From: Candidatus Sulfopaludibacter sp. SbA3
Lineage (GTDB): Bacteria > Acidobacteriota > Terriglobia > Bryobacterales > Bryobacteraceae
Length of the DNA stretch: 64,000 nt
NCBI GenBank assembly: GCA_945890485.1
Contig: CAMDCN010000010.1
Location: 1-64,000 of the forward strand
Reading direction: 5' to 3'
A program made the position numbers and the translations under genes. Below are positions 42,176-49,343 of the stretch, in pieces; position 1 is the stretch's first letter, and the number at the start of each line of letters is the position of its first letter. The notes below the pieces were generated by a model, which ran no database searches, was not told where the DNA came from, and saw nothing but the letters and a program-made list of their open reading frames with translations.

Positions 42176-42727
42176 ATGCCTGACCCCACCCGCGATTCCG
42201 CCGGCGTGAACAGCCCGGACATTGCGGAGCGGCAGAACCGCTTCGTGCAGGAAAACCTGCGCCGCGTGTTCTTGATCATCTATCGCATTGTCGGGAACGT
42301 CGCAGACGCGCAGGACTTAACGCAGGAAGCGTTCATCAAGGCCCTGCAGCGCGGCGACCAGTTGAAGGACACCCAGAAAGCCGCCCAGTGGCTTTCCCGG
42401 ATTGCCCACAACACGGCGATCGACTTTCTGAGGCGGCACGGCCGTGTGAATTTTACTGAGATTGATACCTTGATCGAGCCGCTGCAGACGCCCACCGAGC
42501 GCAATCCGGAAAGCCTGCTCTTGCGCGGAGAACAGCAGAAATATCTCGAAGATGGCCTCCGGCTACTGACGGTGAAGGAACGGACGGCGCTGCTGCTGCG
42601 CGACGTCGAGGATCTTCCGGCCGAGCAGGTGGCCCAACATTTGGGTTGTTCCATGGCCACTGTCCGCAGCCACATCGCCAACGCCCGTATCAAGTTCAAA
42701 CGCTACATGGAAAGGAGGAGAGCATGA
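42176..42727 (+). CDS. ECF-type RNA polymerase sigma factor
   Basis: 183 residues from the ATG at 42176 (AGGAAAA upstream); an in-frame ATG at 42116 gives a 20-residue extension that is not conserved-looking. Region 2 is FLIIYRIVGNVADAQDLTQEAFIKAL and AAQWLSRIAHNTAIDFLRR. Region 4 is LLTVKERTALLLRDVEDLPAEQ with QHLGCSMATVRSHIANARIKF. It directs RNA polymerase to a stress or envelope regulon. The stop overlaps the start of the anti-sigma gene (ATGA), the classic arrangement. Confidence 0.92.
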   Translation: MPDPTRDSAGVNSPDIAERQNRFVQENLRRVFLIIYRIVGNVADAQDLTQEAFIKALQRGDQLKDTQKAAQWLSRIAHNTAIDFLRRHGRVNFTEIDTLIEPLQTPTERNPESLLLRGEQQKYLEDGLRLLTVKERTALLLRDVEDLPAEQVAQHLGCSMATVRSHIANARIKFKRYMERRRA

Positions 42728-43308
42728 ACCAACATCCCGATCTTGCTGATCTGGCACTGTTCGCTGGCCGTGACCTTCCTTTCTGGAAACAGTGGCAGGT
42801 CAGCCGCCACGTCTCGAATTGCCCGGCCTGTTCGGCCGAGGTGGCTTCGTTTCGTAATTTAGCCTCCCAACCGATTGCGGACGAGATGATTCCGTCCATC
42901 ACCTGGGAACCGTTGGCTTCTGAGATGCGCGCCAACATCCGGTTAGGCCTGGAGGCCTCCGAGGCGATCGCCGCCTACCGCCGCCCGTCTCCTGCCGAAG
43001 AGCGCTGGCTGAATTGGCGTGCTGCCGTCCTGGTCGCTTCGTTGATGGCGGTCCTCAGCACCGGTTGGTGGTTCGCCGTCAGCGTGAAGAAATTGCAGCA
43101 GCCCGTGGCGATTGCCACGCAGCCGACTGTCGTTGAAGCGACGGATTCTGGGGTGGAGATTTCAGACGGCAATCTGACGTTGGAGTTGCGGACCCCCGCC
43201 TCCCGCGCCTCCTTTGTCTCCGTCACCACTCGGGGTGCTGCCGAGACCCGCTATACCGACGCCGAAACCGGCCAAATCACGGTGAACCATGTCTATCTTG
43301 ACGACTAG
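42724..43308 (+). CDS. Membrane-anchored anti-sigma factor
   Basis: 194 residues. The N-terminal part has a zinc-finger-like H-x3-C-x2-C pattern (SRHVSNCPACSAEV, about residues 25-38), as in ZAS anti-sigma factors. A single membrane helix follows (AAVLVASLMAVLSTGWWFAV, about 102-121), then a periplasmic tail with repeated Thr/Val strands (SDGNLTLELRTPASRASFVSV). It should hold the ECF sigma factor encoded just upstream (ATGA overlap). The last 20 bp overlap the next gene, which may encode a partner or sensor. Confidence 0.85.
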   Translation: MNQHPDLADLALFAGRDLPFWKQWQVSRHVSNCPACSAEVASFRNLASQPIADEMIPSITWEPLASEMRANIRLGLEASEAIAAYRRPSPAEERWLNWRAAVLVASLMAVLSTGWWFAVSVKKLQQPVAIATQPTVVEATDSGVEISDGNLTLELRTPASRASFVSVTTRGAAETRYTDAETGQITVNHVYLDD

Positions 43309-44440
43309 GTTCCTCGCATTCGCGCTCCTCGCGCTCTCCGCCTTCGGGCAGGAGACGACGTTGGACCCTGCGTCCTCATTTAAGATCAACTTCCCGAAGG
43401 ACTCGCCGGTGACGCTGGTGACCTTTGATCTCGGCGGCTCGAAGGCCACCGCGCGAGGCGGCGCGATGACGCTGGATCTGAACTCCGGCCTCTTGCTCCG
43501 CAACAGTTCGGGCAAGCGGATTCGCGGCGTCACGCTGCTCGTGCTAGCGCAGGACTTTACCCCCGGCGGCCGCGGTTCGGTTGCGGTTCCCGCGTTGGAT
43601 ATCGCGCCCGGCGAAAACTTTCCGGTGCGGATCGATCTGCGAATGCTGCGGCCCCTGGCCGCGGGCAACGGCCCGTTGGTACAGGTGCTGCTGGACGGCG
43701 TGCTTTTTGATGACCTGACCTTCTTCGGAGAAAACCGGCTGAATTCTCGCCGATCGTTGACCGTTTGGGAACTGGAAGCCCGGCGAGACCGGAAGCATTT
43801 CCAGCAGTTGCTCGAAGCGCAGGGTCCGGAGGCTCTCCAGCGAGAACTCGTCGCCTCGGTGAGCCGGCTGCAGGAGCGCCCCCGTCTTGATGTACAGATC
43901 TCCCGGCGCGGCCGACTCCCGCGCCCAGCCTCGGCGCCGGCCACCGCTTTTGAACCGGAACGCGCGGTGCAATTCTCCTTTCTCCGTCTCCCGGACGCCC
44001 CGATTGAACTGACGGGCGGAGCGGCCAAGGTAGCCGGCAACGAGGCGAAAGCCCCAAGCATTGACATCGTGAACAAACAGAGCAAGGCCATTCGGCACTT
44101 GGAGCTCGGTTGGGTAGTCGGCACGCGGGATGGCGCTGAGTTCCTGGCGGGAACCCTGCCCGCCGATGTCCAATTGGCGGGCAACGGAAAAACCACGATC
44201 CTCGATGAAGCCGCTCTGCGGCTGAGCAGTCGTACCGGCTCCCGCGTCATCATCGACAACGTAGTTGGTTTTGCCCATGCCGTCGAGTTCGCCGACGGTC
44301 AACTTTGGATCCCTTCGCGGGTGGCGCTCGAAGATCCACGTCTTGCTCGCCTCCTCCCGCCGTCACCGGAGGAGCAACGTCTGGTCGAGCTTTACCGCAA
44401 ATCGGGCTTGAAAGCGCTGCTCGAAGACTTGCGAAAATAG
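43289..44440 (+). CDS. Exported protein of unknown function in the sigma/anti-sigma operon
   Basis: 383 residues with a signal peptide (LAFALLALSAFGQE). I do not recognise a family. Two beta-rich halves are separated by a charged, Pro/Arg-rich middle (VSRLQERPRLDVQISRRGRL). The halves share features: a start with FxLGG or IDIVNKQSKAIRHLELGW and a later FVRIDL- or RVIIDNVVGF-like strand, possibly a duplicated domain. Overlap with the anti-sigma gene by 20 bp argues for functional coupling, for instance a periplasmic sensor or the regulated output of the sigma factor. Confidence 0.75.
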   Translation: MSILTTRFLAFALLALSAFGQETTLDPASSFKINFPKDSPVTLVTFDLGGSKATARGGAMTLDLNSGLLLRNSSGKRIRGVTLLVLAQDFTPGGRGSVAVPALDIAPGENFPVRIDLRMLRPLAAGNGPLVQVLLDGVLFDDLTFFGENRLNSRRSLTVWELEARRDRKHFQQLLEAQGPEALQRELVASVSRLQERPRLDVQISRRGRLPRPASAPATAFEPERAVQFSFLRLPDAPIELTGGAAKVAGNEAKAPSIDIVNKQSKAIRHLELGWVVGTRDGAEFLAGTLPADVQLAGNGKTTILDEAALRLSSRTGSRVIIDNVVGFAHAVEFADGQLWIPSRVALEDPRLARLLPPSPEEQRLVELYRKSGLKALLEDLRK

Positions 44441-44444
44441 AAAC

Positions 44445-44672
44445 GTGGATTTCGCCAGCCTCATCGGCTCCTCGCCGGAGCAACTCTCAATCGGCCAACG
44501 CCGCGCCTTGACGGGCCAATGGGGAGCGTTTCTCCTCTATACGCCGCAAAACTTGGCGCTGCGCCAGATTGCAGCAATCGGACCGACCGTCGCCGACTGC
44601 GCCGCGCAGCTCCGGCAGCGGGGGCTCAACCCGGTCGAGTACGAATTCCTGCCGTTTACGCCGGCTTACTAG
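44445..44672 (+). CDS. Small hypothetical protein (75 aa)
   Basis: A GTG-started frame 4 bp after the previous stop encodes DFASLIGSSPEQLSIGQRRA, GQWGAFLLYTP and RQRGLNPVEYEFLPFTPAY. It is slightly hydrophobic, with no signal peptide and no family I can name. Reading-frame composition and position directly behind the exported protein support it being real. The last 17 bp overlap the convergent thioesterase gene. A non-coding stretch remains possible. Confidence 0.55.
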   Translation: MDFASLIGSSPEQLSIGQRRALTGQWGAFLLYTPQNLALRQIAAIGPTVADCAAQLRQRGLNPVEYEFLPFTPAY

Positions 44673-45048
44673 CCAGGCGCTTGGCGAAGCGTTCCACGTT
44701 GATGATGAAACGCTCGTGCGTCCCTTCGCCAACCACTCCGTTCGGTCCGTGGCATTCGAGTCGATAGTAGATGCGGCGTTCGGTCGCTTCGAGCACCTCG
44801 GCCGTGAATCGGACGGAGGTGCCCATCGGCGCAGCAGATACATGGCGCACGTTGACCATCGTGCCCACCGTGTCGTATCCCTCCGGGAGAAGGTGCGCGA
44901 CCGCGTTTCGTGCCGTCATCTCCATGGACGCAATCATCCACGGCGTGCCCAGCACGCGCGCCCGATCGTTACCCAGAAAGCTGATGGCGTTCTTGTCGTC
45001 CACAACTAAGTGGAGTTCGTGTTTGACCCCGATTGGAATGACGAACAT
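44656..45048 (-). CDS. Hot-dog thioesterase (fluoroacetyl-CoA thioesterase/FlK-like)
   Basis: 130 residues. The FlK-type active-site residues can be placed: Thr in LGTPWMIASMEMTARNAV with the Glu of SMEM, and His in VNVRHVSAAPMG. RFTAEVLEATERRIYYRLEC and the C-terminal strand ERFIINVERF complete the hot-dog fold. Such enzymes hydrolyse short acyl-CoAs or protect against toxic ones. The gene is the third of the otnK-otnC operon, only 6 bp after otnC, which is unusual because the known four-carbon acid-sugar pathway has no CoA step. Confidence 0.85.
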   Translation of the reverse strand: MFVIPIGVKHELHLVVDDKNAISFLGNDRARVLGTPWMIASMEMTARNAVAHLLPEGYDTVGTMVNVRHVSAAPMGTSVRFTAEVLEATERRIYYRLECHGPNGVVGEGTHERFIINVERFAKRLASKPA

Positions 45049-45054
45049 GAGGAT

Positions 45055-45690
45055 CTACTTCTTTCTCCCGAATGTCTGCTGGATCTCGATCCGTTCTGCG
45101 CCGGTGAGGTAGCGAAGTTTCTCGTTCCGGAGCAGGAAGAACAACTTCGCCGTCTCCTCCAACTCCTCTGCCCGGTCCACCGCTTCGTCCATCGTCGCGC
45201 CCAGCGTCAAAAACCCATGATTACGCATTAAGATGCAATCGTGGGCGCGGGTAGCCTCGCCCACCGCGGCCGCCAACTCCGCCGACCCTGGCCGCAAGTA
45301 CGGAATCACCGCCAGCGGGGCGACGCGCATCAGGTAGTACGGGGTGAAGACAGGCAGCGGCTCGGCTGGATCCAGGTCTTCCAGGCACGAGAGCGCGACG
45401 GTCCAAGTGGAATGCAGATGCACCAGGGCCCGAGCGCCGGAGAACGAATTGCGATAGGCCGCGAGGTGAAACGGATACTCCTTCGACGCCTTGTTGCCAT
45501 TGAGCGCCTTGCCCTCCATATCGATCTCGGCCAGCCGGTCAACAGTGAGACGGCGCAGACTGGCGCCGGTGGGAGAAACCCAGACGCGCTCGCCGTCGGC
45601 CACGCTCAGGTTTCCCGTCGAACCAAAGGCGTAACCCCGGGCGTGGAAGCTGGCCGCCGCTTCGCAAAGGTTTTCGAGTTCATTCTGCAT
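45055..45690 (-). CDS. otnC: 3-oxo-tetronate 4-phosphate decarboxylase-like class II aldolase (OtnC)
   Basis: 211 residues of the class II aldolase/adducin fold. The phosphate loop reads GSTGNLSVADGERVWVSPTG. The zinc-binding HLHSTWTVALS (His-x-His) and the third His in LMRNHGFLTLG are present, as are TPYYLMRVAPLAVIPYLRPG, close to the OtnC/YgbL type rather than fuculose aldolase, and the acidic ASKEYPFH. OtnC decarboxylates 3-oxo-tetronate 4-phosphate to dihydroxyacetone phosphate. The neighbouring kinase makes its substrate; stop and start are directly adjacent (45691/45690). Confidence 0.82.
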   Translation of the reverse strand: MQNELENLCEAAASFHARGYAFGSTGNLSVADGERVWVSPTGASLRRLTVDRLAEIDMEGKALNGNKASKEYPFHLAAYRNSFSGARALVHLHSTWTVALSCLEDLDPAEPLPVFTPYYLMRVAPLAVIPYLRPGSAELAAAVGEATRAHDCILMRNHGFLTLGATMDEAVDRAEELEETAKLFFLLRNEKLRYLTGAERIEIQQTFGRKK

Positions 45691-46911
45691 CTAGCTATTC
45701 TCAACCGCTTTCGAGAAGAAATGCTCTCCGCCAAAGTTCCCGGACTTCAGCACGAGGCGGAGCGGCCTTTCGCCAATCGTCCGGAGCGCCGGAACGCCTG
45801 GGTCGATCACGCGGACCACTTCCGCCGCCGTCACGCCCAATGCGTTCACCACCGCACCGCTGGTCTCGCCGCCGGCGACGATCAAACGGAGGACTCCCTT
45901 CTCCGCCACCAGCCGCCGCGCCAGCTCGCCGAATAGCCACTCGATCTCCAACGCCGCGCCTTCCTGCTGCGCCGACTTTTCGGCGGACGACCGAATCACC
46001 AACGGCCGCGTGTCAATTGCCAGCAGGCGCGCCAGTTCGGCCTCGCGGTCGTGTCGAAGCGCCGCGACATCCACCGCGAACTGGGGGGCCGTAAACAGGC
46101 GCAACTGCCGCAGCGTCATCGCCGAGCAACTTCCGGCAAGGATGGCCGTCGGCACGGTCGAATCGCCAATTGGGCCCGCCGCGTCCTGCTCCTCCAGCCA
46201 GCCGCGCCGCCGCCAAGCCGCAGGCAACGCCACGCCCCAACCGCTGCCACCGCACAGGAGCGGTAAGTCGACGAACGCCTCGGCTGCCAGATCGAGATCC
46301 AGATTCTCAACTGCGTCCACGAGCGCCATCGAAACCCCAGAGGCCTGCAGCTCTTCCGCCCGTTCCCGTAGCGCGCCGCGGACGTCCCGCAGCGGGAGCA
46401 ACCCGACCTGCTGCCGGGTTTGCAGGCCGAGCCAACGGACGAGGTTCGAGTCCGTCATGGGATTCAACGGATGTTCCCGGAGTGGGGATTCGCTGAGTAA
46501 CTCGCCGTGGACGAACAAGTGCCCCAGGTACTGTGTCCGCCCGTTCACTGGCAACGCCGGCAGGTGCACGGTGAAGTTGGCGCCGGTAGCTTCGAGCAGG
46601 GCCTCGGTCACCGGCCCGATGTTCCCACGCGGCGTCGAGTCAAACGTGGAGCAATATTTGAAGAGGGTCTGCCGAGGCCACAACGGTTGCAGCGCTTGCC
46701 ATGCGGCTACGGCCTGCCGGCGCGCTTCGACGGGTTCGGCGGCCCGTGTTTTCAGGCAAACGACCACCGCCTGGTACTGTCCCCGCCAGCTTGCGGTCTG
46801 TTCCGGCACACCGAACAGCAGCAGCGTCTTCACGCCCCGCTCGCGCAACATGCCGGCCAAATCGGACCCGCCTGTGAAGTCGTCCGCTATCGCGGCAAGT
46901 AAGCAATTCAT
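45691..46911 (-). CDS. otnK: Four-carbon acid-sugar kinase family protein (OtnK, former DUF1537)
   Basis: 406 residues. The N-terminal acid-sugar-binding domain opens AIADDFTGGSDLAGMLRERG, the hallmark of the family, with VCLKTRAAE and FKYCSTFDSTPRGNIGPV. The C-terminal ATP-binding domain has LRLIVAGGETSGAVVNALGV and GEHFFSKAVE. OtnK phosphorylates 3-oxo-tetronates made by oxidation of threonate or erythronate. Together with otnC it yields dihydroxyacetone phosphate. It is divergent from a LacI regulator across about 35 bp, so the two share a control region. The epimerase/dehydrogenase partners (otnI, ltnD/denD) are not in this window. Confidence 0.85.
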   Translation of the reverse strand: MNCLLAAIADDFTGGSDLAGMLRERGVKTLLLFGVPEQTASWRGQYQAVVVCLKTRAAEPVEARRQAVAAWQALQPLWPRQTLFKYCSTFDSTPRGNIGPVTEALLEATGANFTVHLPALPVNGRTQYLGHLFVHGELLSESPLREHPLNPMTDSNLVRWLGLQTRQQVGLLPLRDVRGALRERAEELQASGVSMALVDAVENLDLDLAAEAFVDLPLLCGGSGWGVALPAAWRRRGWLEEQDAAGPIGDSTVPTAILAGSCSAMTLRQLRLFTAPQFAVDVAALRHDREAELARLLAIDTRPLVIRSSAEKSAQQEGAALEIEWLFGELARRLVAEKGVLRLIVAGGETSGAVVNALGVTAAEVVRVIDPGVPALRTIGERPLRLVLKSGNFGGEHFFSKAVENS

Positions 46912-46946
46912 TCCGGGGCACCCACCTCGCTATAATGCCAAGAACG

Positions 46947-47930
46947 ATGCCGACAATTTATGACGTCGCCAAACGGGCGGGCGTCTCGACCTACACTGTC
47001 AGCTCCGTGCTGAACAAATCGGCCTTTGTGAGTCCGGAACTAACGGCCCGTGTTGAAAAAGCAGTTCGGGACCTGGACTATACGCCGAATGCGGTGGCTC
47101 GCAGCCTGCAGACGCGGAACACCCGCACCATCGGCATGTTGATCCCTGATATCGGAAATCCGTTCTATGCGATCGTGGTGCAGGGAGTCGAAGACACGCT
47201 CCGGCAGGAGGGCTACTCGCTCATACTGGGCAGCACTTACGACCACGTGGAGGAGCAGGCACGGTATCTGGGAGTGTTCCGGTCGAAACTCGTTGACGGC
47301 CTGTTGATCTACGTAGCGGCGGGCGACCAGAGCGAGGTGCAGCGGATGGTGGAGGCGCGGAAGCCAGTAGTTTTCGTTGGCCGGCTCCCGCAGGGTTACG
47401 CCGCCGACTCGATCACCGCGGACAACACGAAGGCGGTGCTCCTGATGATTGATCATCTGATCGGCAAGGGGCATCGGGACATTGCGATGCTGTTGGGCCA
47501 CCACTCGTTGTCGACGGTAACGGAGCGCGTGGATGGCTGGAAGAAGGCGATGAGGCGGCACCGGATTAAGGCTCGGCCGGAACTGATCGTCGAGGGCGAC
47601 TGGAGCGAGGCGTCGGCCTATGCCTCCGTGCAAAAGCTGCTCCAGTTGCCACAGCGACCGACGGCGATTTTCGCGGTGAACTTCCCCATGCTCACCGGCG
47701 CCATGCGCGCCATTCGCGAGGCGGGGCTACGGTGCCCGGAGGATGTCGAGGTCGCCAGTTCGGATGACTACGATTGGCTCGATCTGTTCCATCCGCCGAT
47801 CACGACCATCATTCAGCACAACTACAACATCGGAGAAGAGGCGGCCCGTATGGTGCTGCAACGGATCCGGCAACCGGAGCGGGCGTTTCAGCAAGTCATC
47901 ATTGAGCCGCAGTTACGCATTCGCGGCTGA
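46947..47930 (+). CDS. LacI-family transcriptional regulator
   Basis: From the ATG at 46947 the protein (327 aa) opens PTIYDVAKRAGVSTYTVSSV, the LacI HTH, with the hinge region YTPNAVARSLQTRNTRTIGM. The periplasmic-binding-protein-like domain contains IPDIGNPFYAIVVQGVEDTL, VDGLLIYVAAG and a C-terminal ITTIIQHNYNIGEEAARMVL. An in-frame ATG at 46935 overlaps the -10-like TATAAT (46931-46936), so initiation at 46947 is favoured. It likely regulates the divergent otnK operon in response to an acid sugar or its phosphate. Confidence 0.92.
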   Translation: MPTIYDVAKRAGVSTYTVSSVLNKSAFVSPELTARVEKAVRDLDYTPNAVARSLQTRNTRTIGMLIPDIGNPFYAIVVQGVEDTLRQEGYSLILGSTYDHVEEQARYLGVFRSKLVDGLLIYVAAGDQSEVQRMVEARKPVVFVGRLPQGYAADSITADNTKAVLLMIDHLIGKGHRDIAMLLGHHSLSTVTERVDGWKKAMRRHRIKARPELIVEGDWSEASAYASVQKLLQLPQRPTAIFAVNFPMLTGAMRAIREAGLRCPEDVEVASSDDYDWLDLFHPPITTIIQHNYNIGEEAARMVLQRIRQPERAFQQVIIEPQLRIRG

Positions 47931-47970
47931 TTGAAATGGGAGTTGTCTTGCGCCCTGCAAGGTGAATCCC

Positions 47971-49302
47971 ATGCGAAAACTACTTCCTCTCTTCCTTGTT
48001 CTGGCTGCCTGTATGGCGGCGCAATCCGATGGGCGGTCGGTGCTGCCACGCTCGACCCCCGGTCCACGGCCGGAGCCGATTCCGGATGGCATTCCTTCCG
48101 GTCAGGTGCCGGTCAATTGCCGGAGGGTCGCTCCATCCGAGTTGCTGGCATGTTATCTGAACGACACGGCGAACTTTCAGGTGCAGTACCGGATTAAGTG
48201 GCGATTCAACAAAGAGACGTCAGATGTTCCGAACTGGAAGGACTGGCCGGCCTGGGCGAAGCAGGATTTGAACCTCGCGTATCTGAATACCGTGGCCTGG
48301 TACAACGGCGGCATGAACGCCTATCCCGGAACGTTGCCGCCCGAGCCGGTCGCCAACCTGAACGAGGCCGCCTACATCGCGGGGCAGTCGCCGTCAACGA
48401 TACTCGACGACGCAAAGTCCGCCTGGCCGTTGTACATCGGCTACGTAGCGCTAACCCTGGCCAGCGAAATCCACGGATGGGTTCCCTGGTCGATTCATAA
48501 CTACGACCACCTGGGCATGCACTGGATGTTCGACTCGGGGATGTTGTACCAAACCTCGGGCTCGATATCTGGATGGCATGTCATGCAGGCCGCCGTGCCC
48601 TCGAACGCCATCACCGTATTCAAGTTCCTAAAGCAAAACAACCTGATTGGGCACTCGCGCATGGACACAATTGACCGCGTTTTGAACTGGAGCCGATGGA
48701 ACTTGAGTCACATGTTCGGCGCCTACACTGCGCAGAACTATTACAACTATTGGCAGTACTGGGGGAAACCGCCGGTTTCGCGAATCATCGAGGGAACCTA
48801 CACCGCCGACTCTGTGCCAAGCGAACTGAAAGGTCTTCAGCGTTGGACGCAGGGATGCTACGGCACGACCGCCTTACTGATTTGGGTATTTAAAGCGGTG
48901 AACATTCCAGTGACTCATGCCTCCGTCGGATACCATCTGGCGCCCCACTTTGTCGCCGAGAAACTGTATCTGTCGCACGGGGATGATCCGTACAGCTCGC
49001 TCTCGAAGGGCCCTCGCCCGGCGAAAGAGCTTCTGATCAGTGAGGCGACGTACCAGTCCTGGTTCCCAGCTAACGACGTGAAAGCCGCCGACAAGAATGT
49101 GGGCCGTCAGGTCCTCGAACGGAACATTCTTTACCCCAGTCCGGAGCTGGTGGCGATCTACCAGCAGGACTTGCTGGAAGGACTGAGCCACTCCAACGGC
49201 CGAGTCTACAAAAACTACTACAGCCAGTTTTACTCCGTTCCCCAGTTGGAGGCCAAGGGCCTGTGGGTGAACCTCGATAAAGCGCTCTCCTCTATCATGT
49301 AG
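47971..49302 (+). CDS. Exported transglutaminase-like (Cys-His-Asp) protein of unknown substrate
   Basis: 443 residues. The signal sequence (MRKLLPLFLVLAACMAAQ) includes a possible lipobox. Residues about 300-365 fit a transglutaminase/papain-like triad pattern: QGCYGTTALLIWVFKAVNIP with a Cys followed by a helix and IP, then THASVGYHLAPHFVAEKLYL with His, then SHGDD with Asp. Aromatic-rich segments (WVPWSIHNYDHLGMHWMF, AQNYYNYWQYWGK) suggest a surface or carbohydrate-binding groove. I know no characterised relative. ATG 47971 is preferred over an in-frame GTG at 47962 because AAGGTG lies 6 nt upstream. Co-directional with and 40 bp after the LacI gene. Confidence 0.65.
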   Translation: MRKLLPLFLVLAACMAAQSDGRSVLPRSTPGPRPEPIPDGIPSGQVPVNCRRVAPSELLACYLNDTANFQVQYRIKWRFNKETSDVPNWKDWPAWAKQDLNLAYLNTVAWYNGGMNAYPGTLPPEPVANLNEAAYIAGQSPSTILDDAKSAWPLYIGYVALTLASEIHGWVPWSIHNYDHLGMHWMFDSGMLYQTSGSISGWHVMQAAVPSNAITVFKFLKQNNLIGHSRMDTIDRVLNWSRWNLSHMFGAYTAQNYYNYWQYWGKPPVSRIIEGTYTADSVPSELKGLQRWTQGCYGTTALLIWVFKAVNIPVTHASVGYHLAPHFVAEKLYLSHGDDPYSSLSKGPRPAKELLISEATYQSWFPANDVKAADKNVGRQVLERNILYPSPELVAIYQQDLLEGLSHSNGRVYKNYYSQFYSVPQLEAKGLWVNLDKALSSIM

Positions 49303-49343
49303 GGCTATTCACCTGCTGCGGAAGGCCGTGAAATAATGGTCCG

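Noticed and set aside
46935-46946. Alternative LacI start at 46935
   Set aside because: It lies inside the TATAAT box that best explains transcription; the ATG at 46947 gives the canonical LacI N-terminus.
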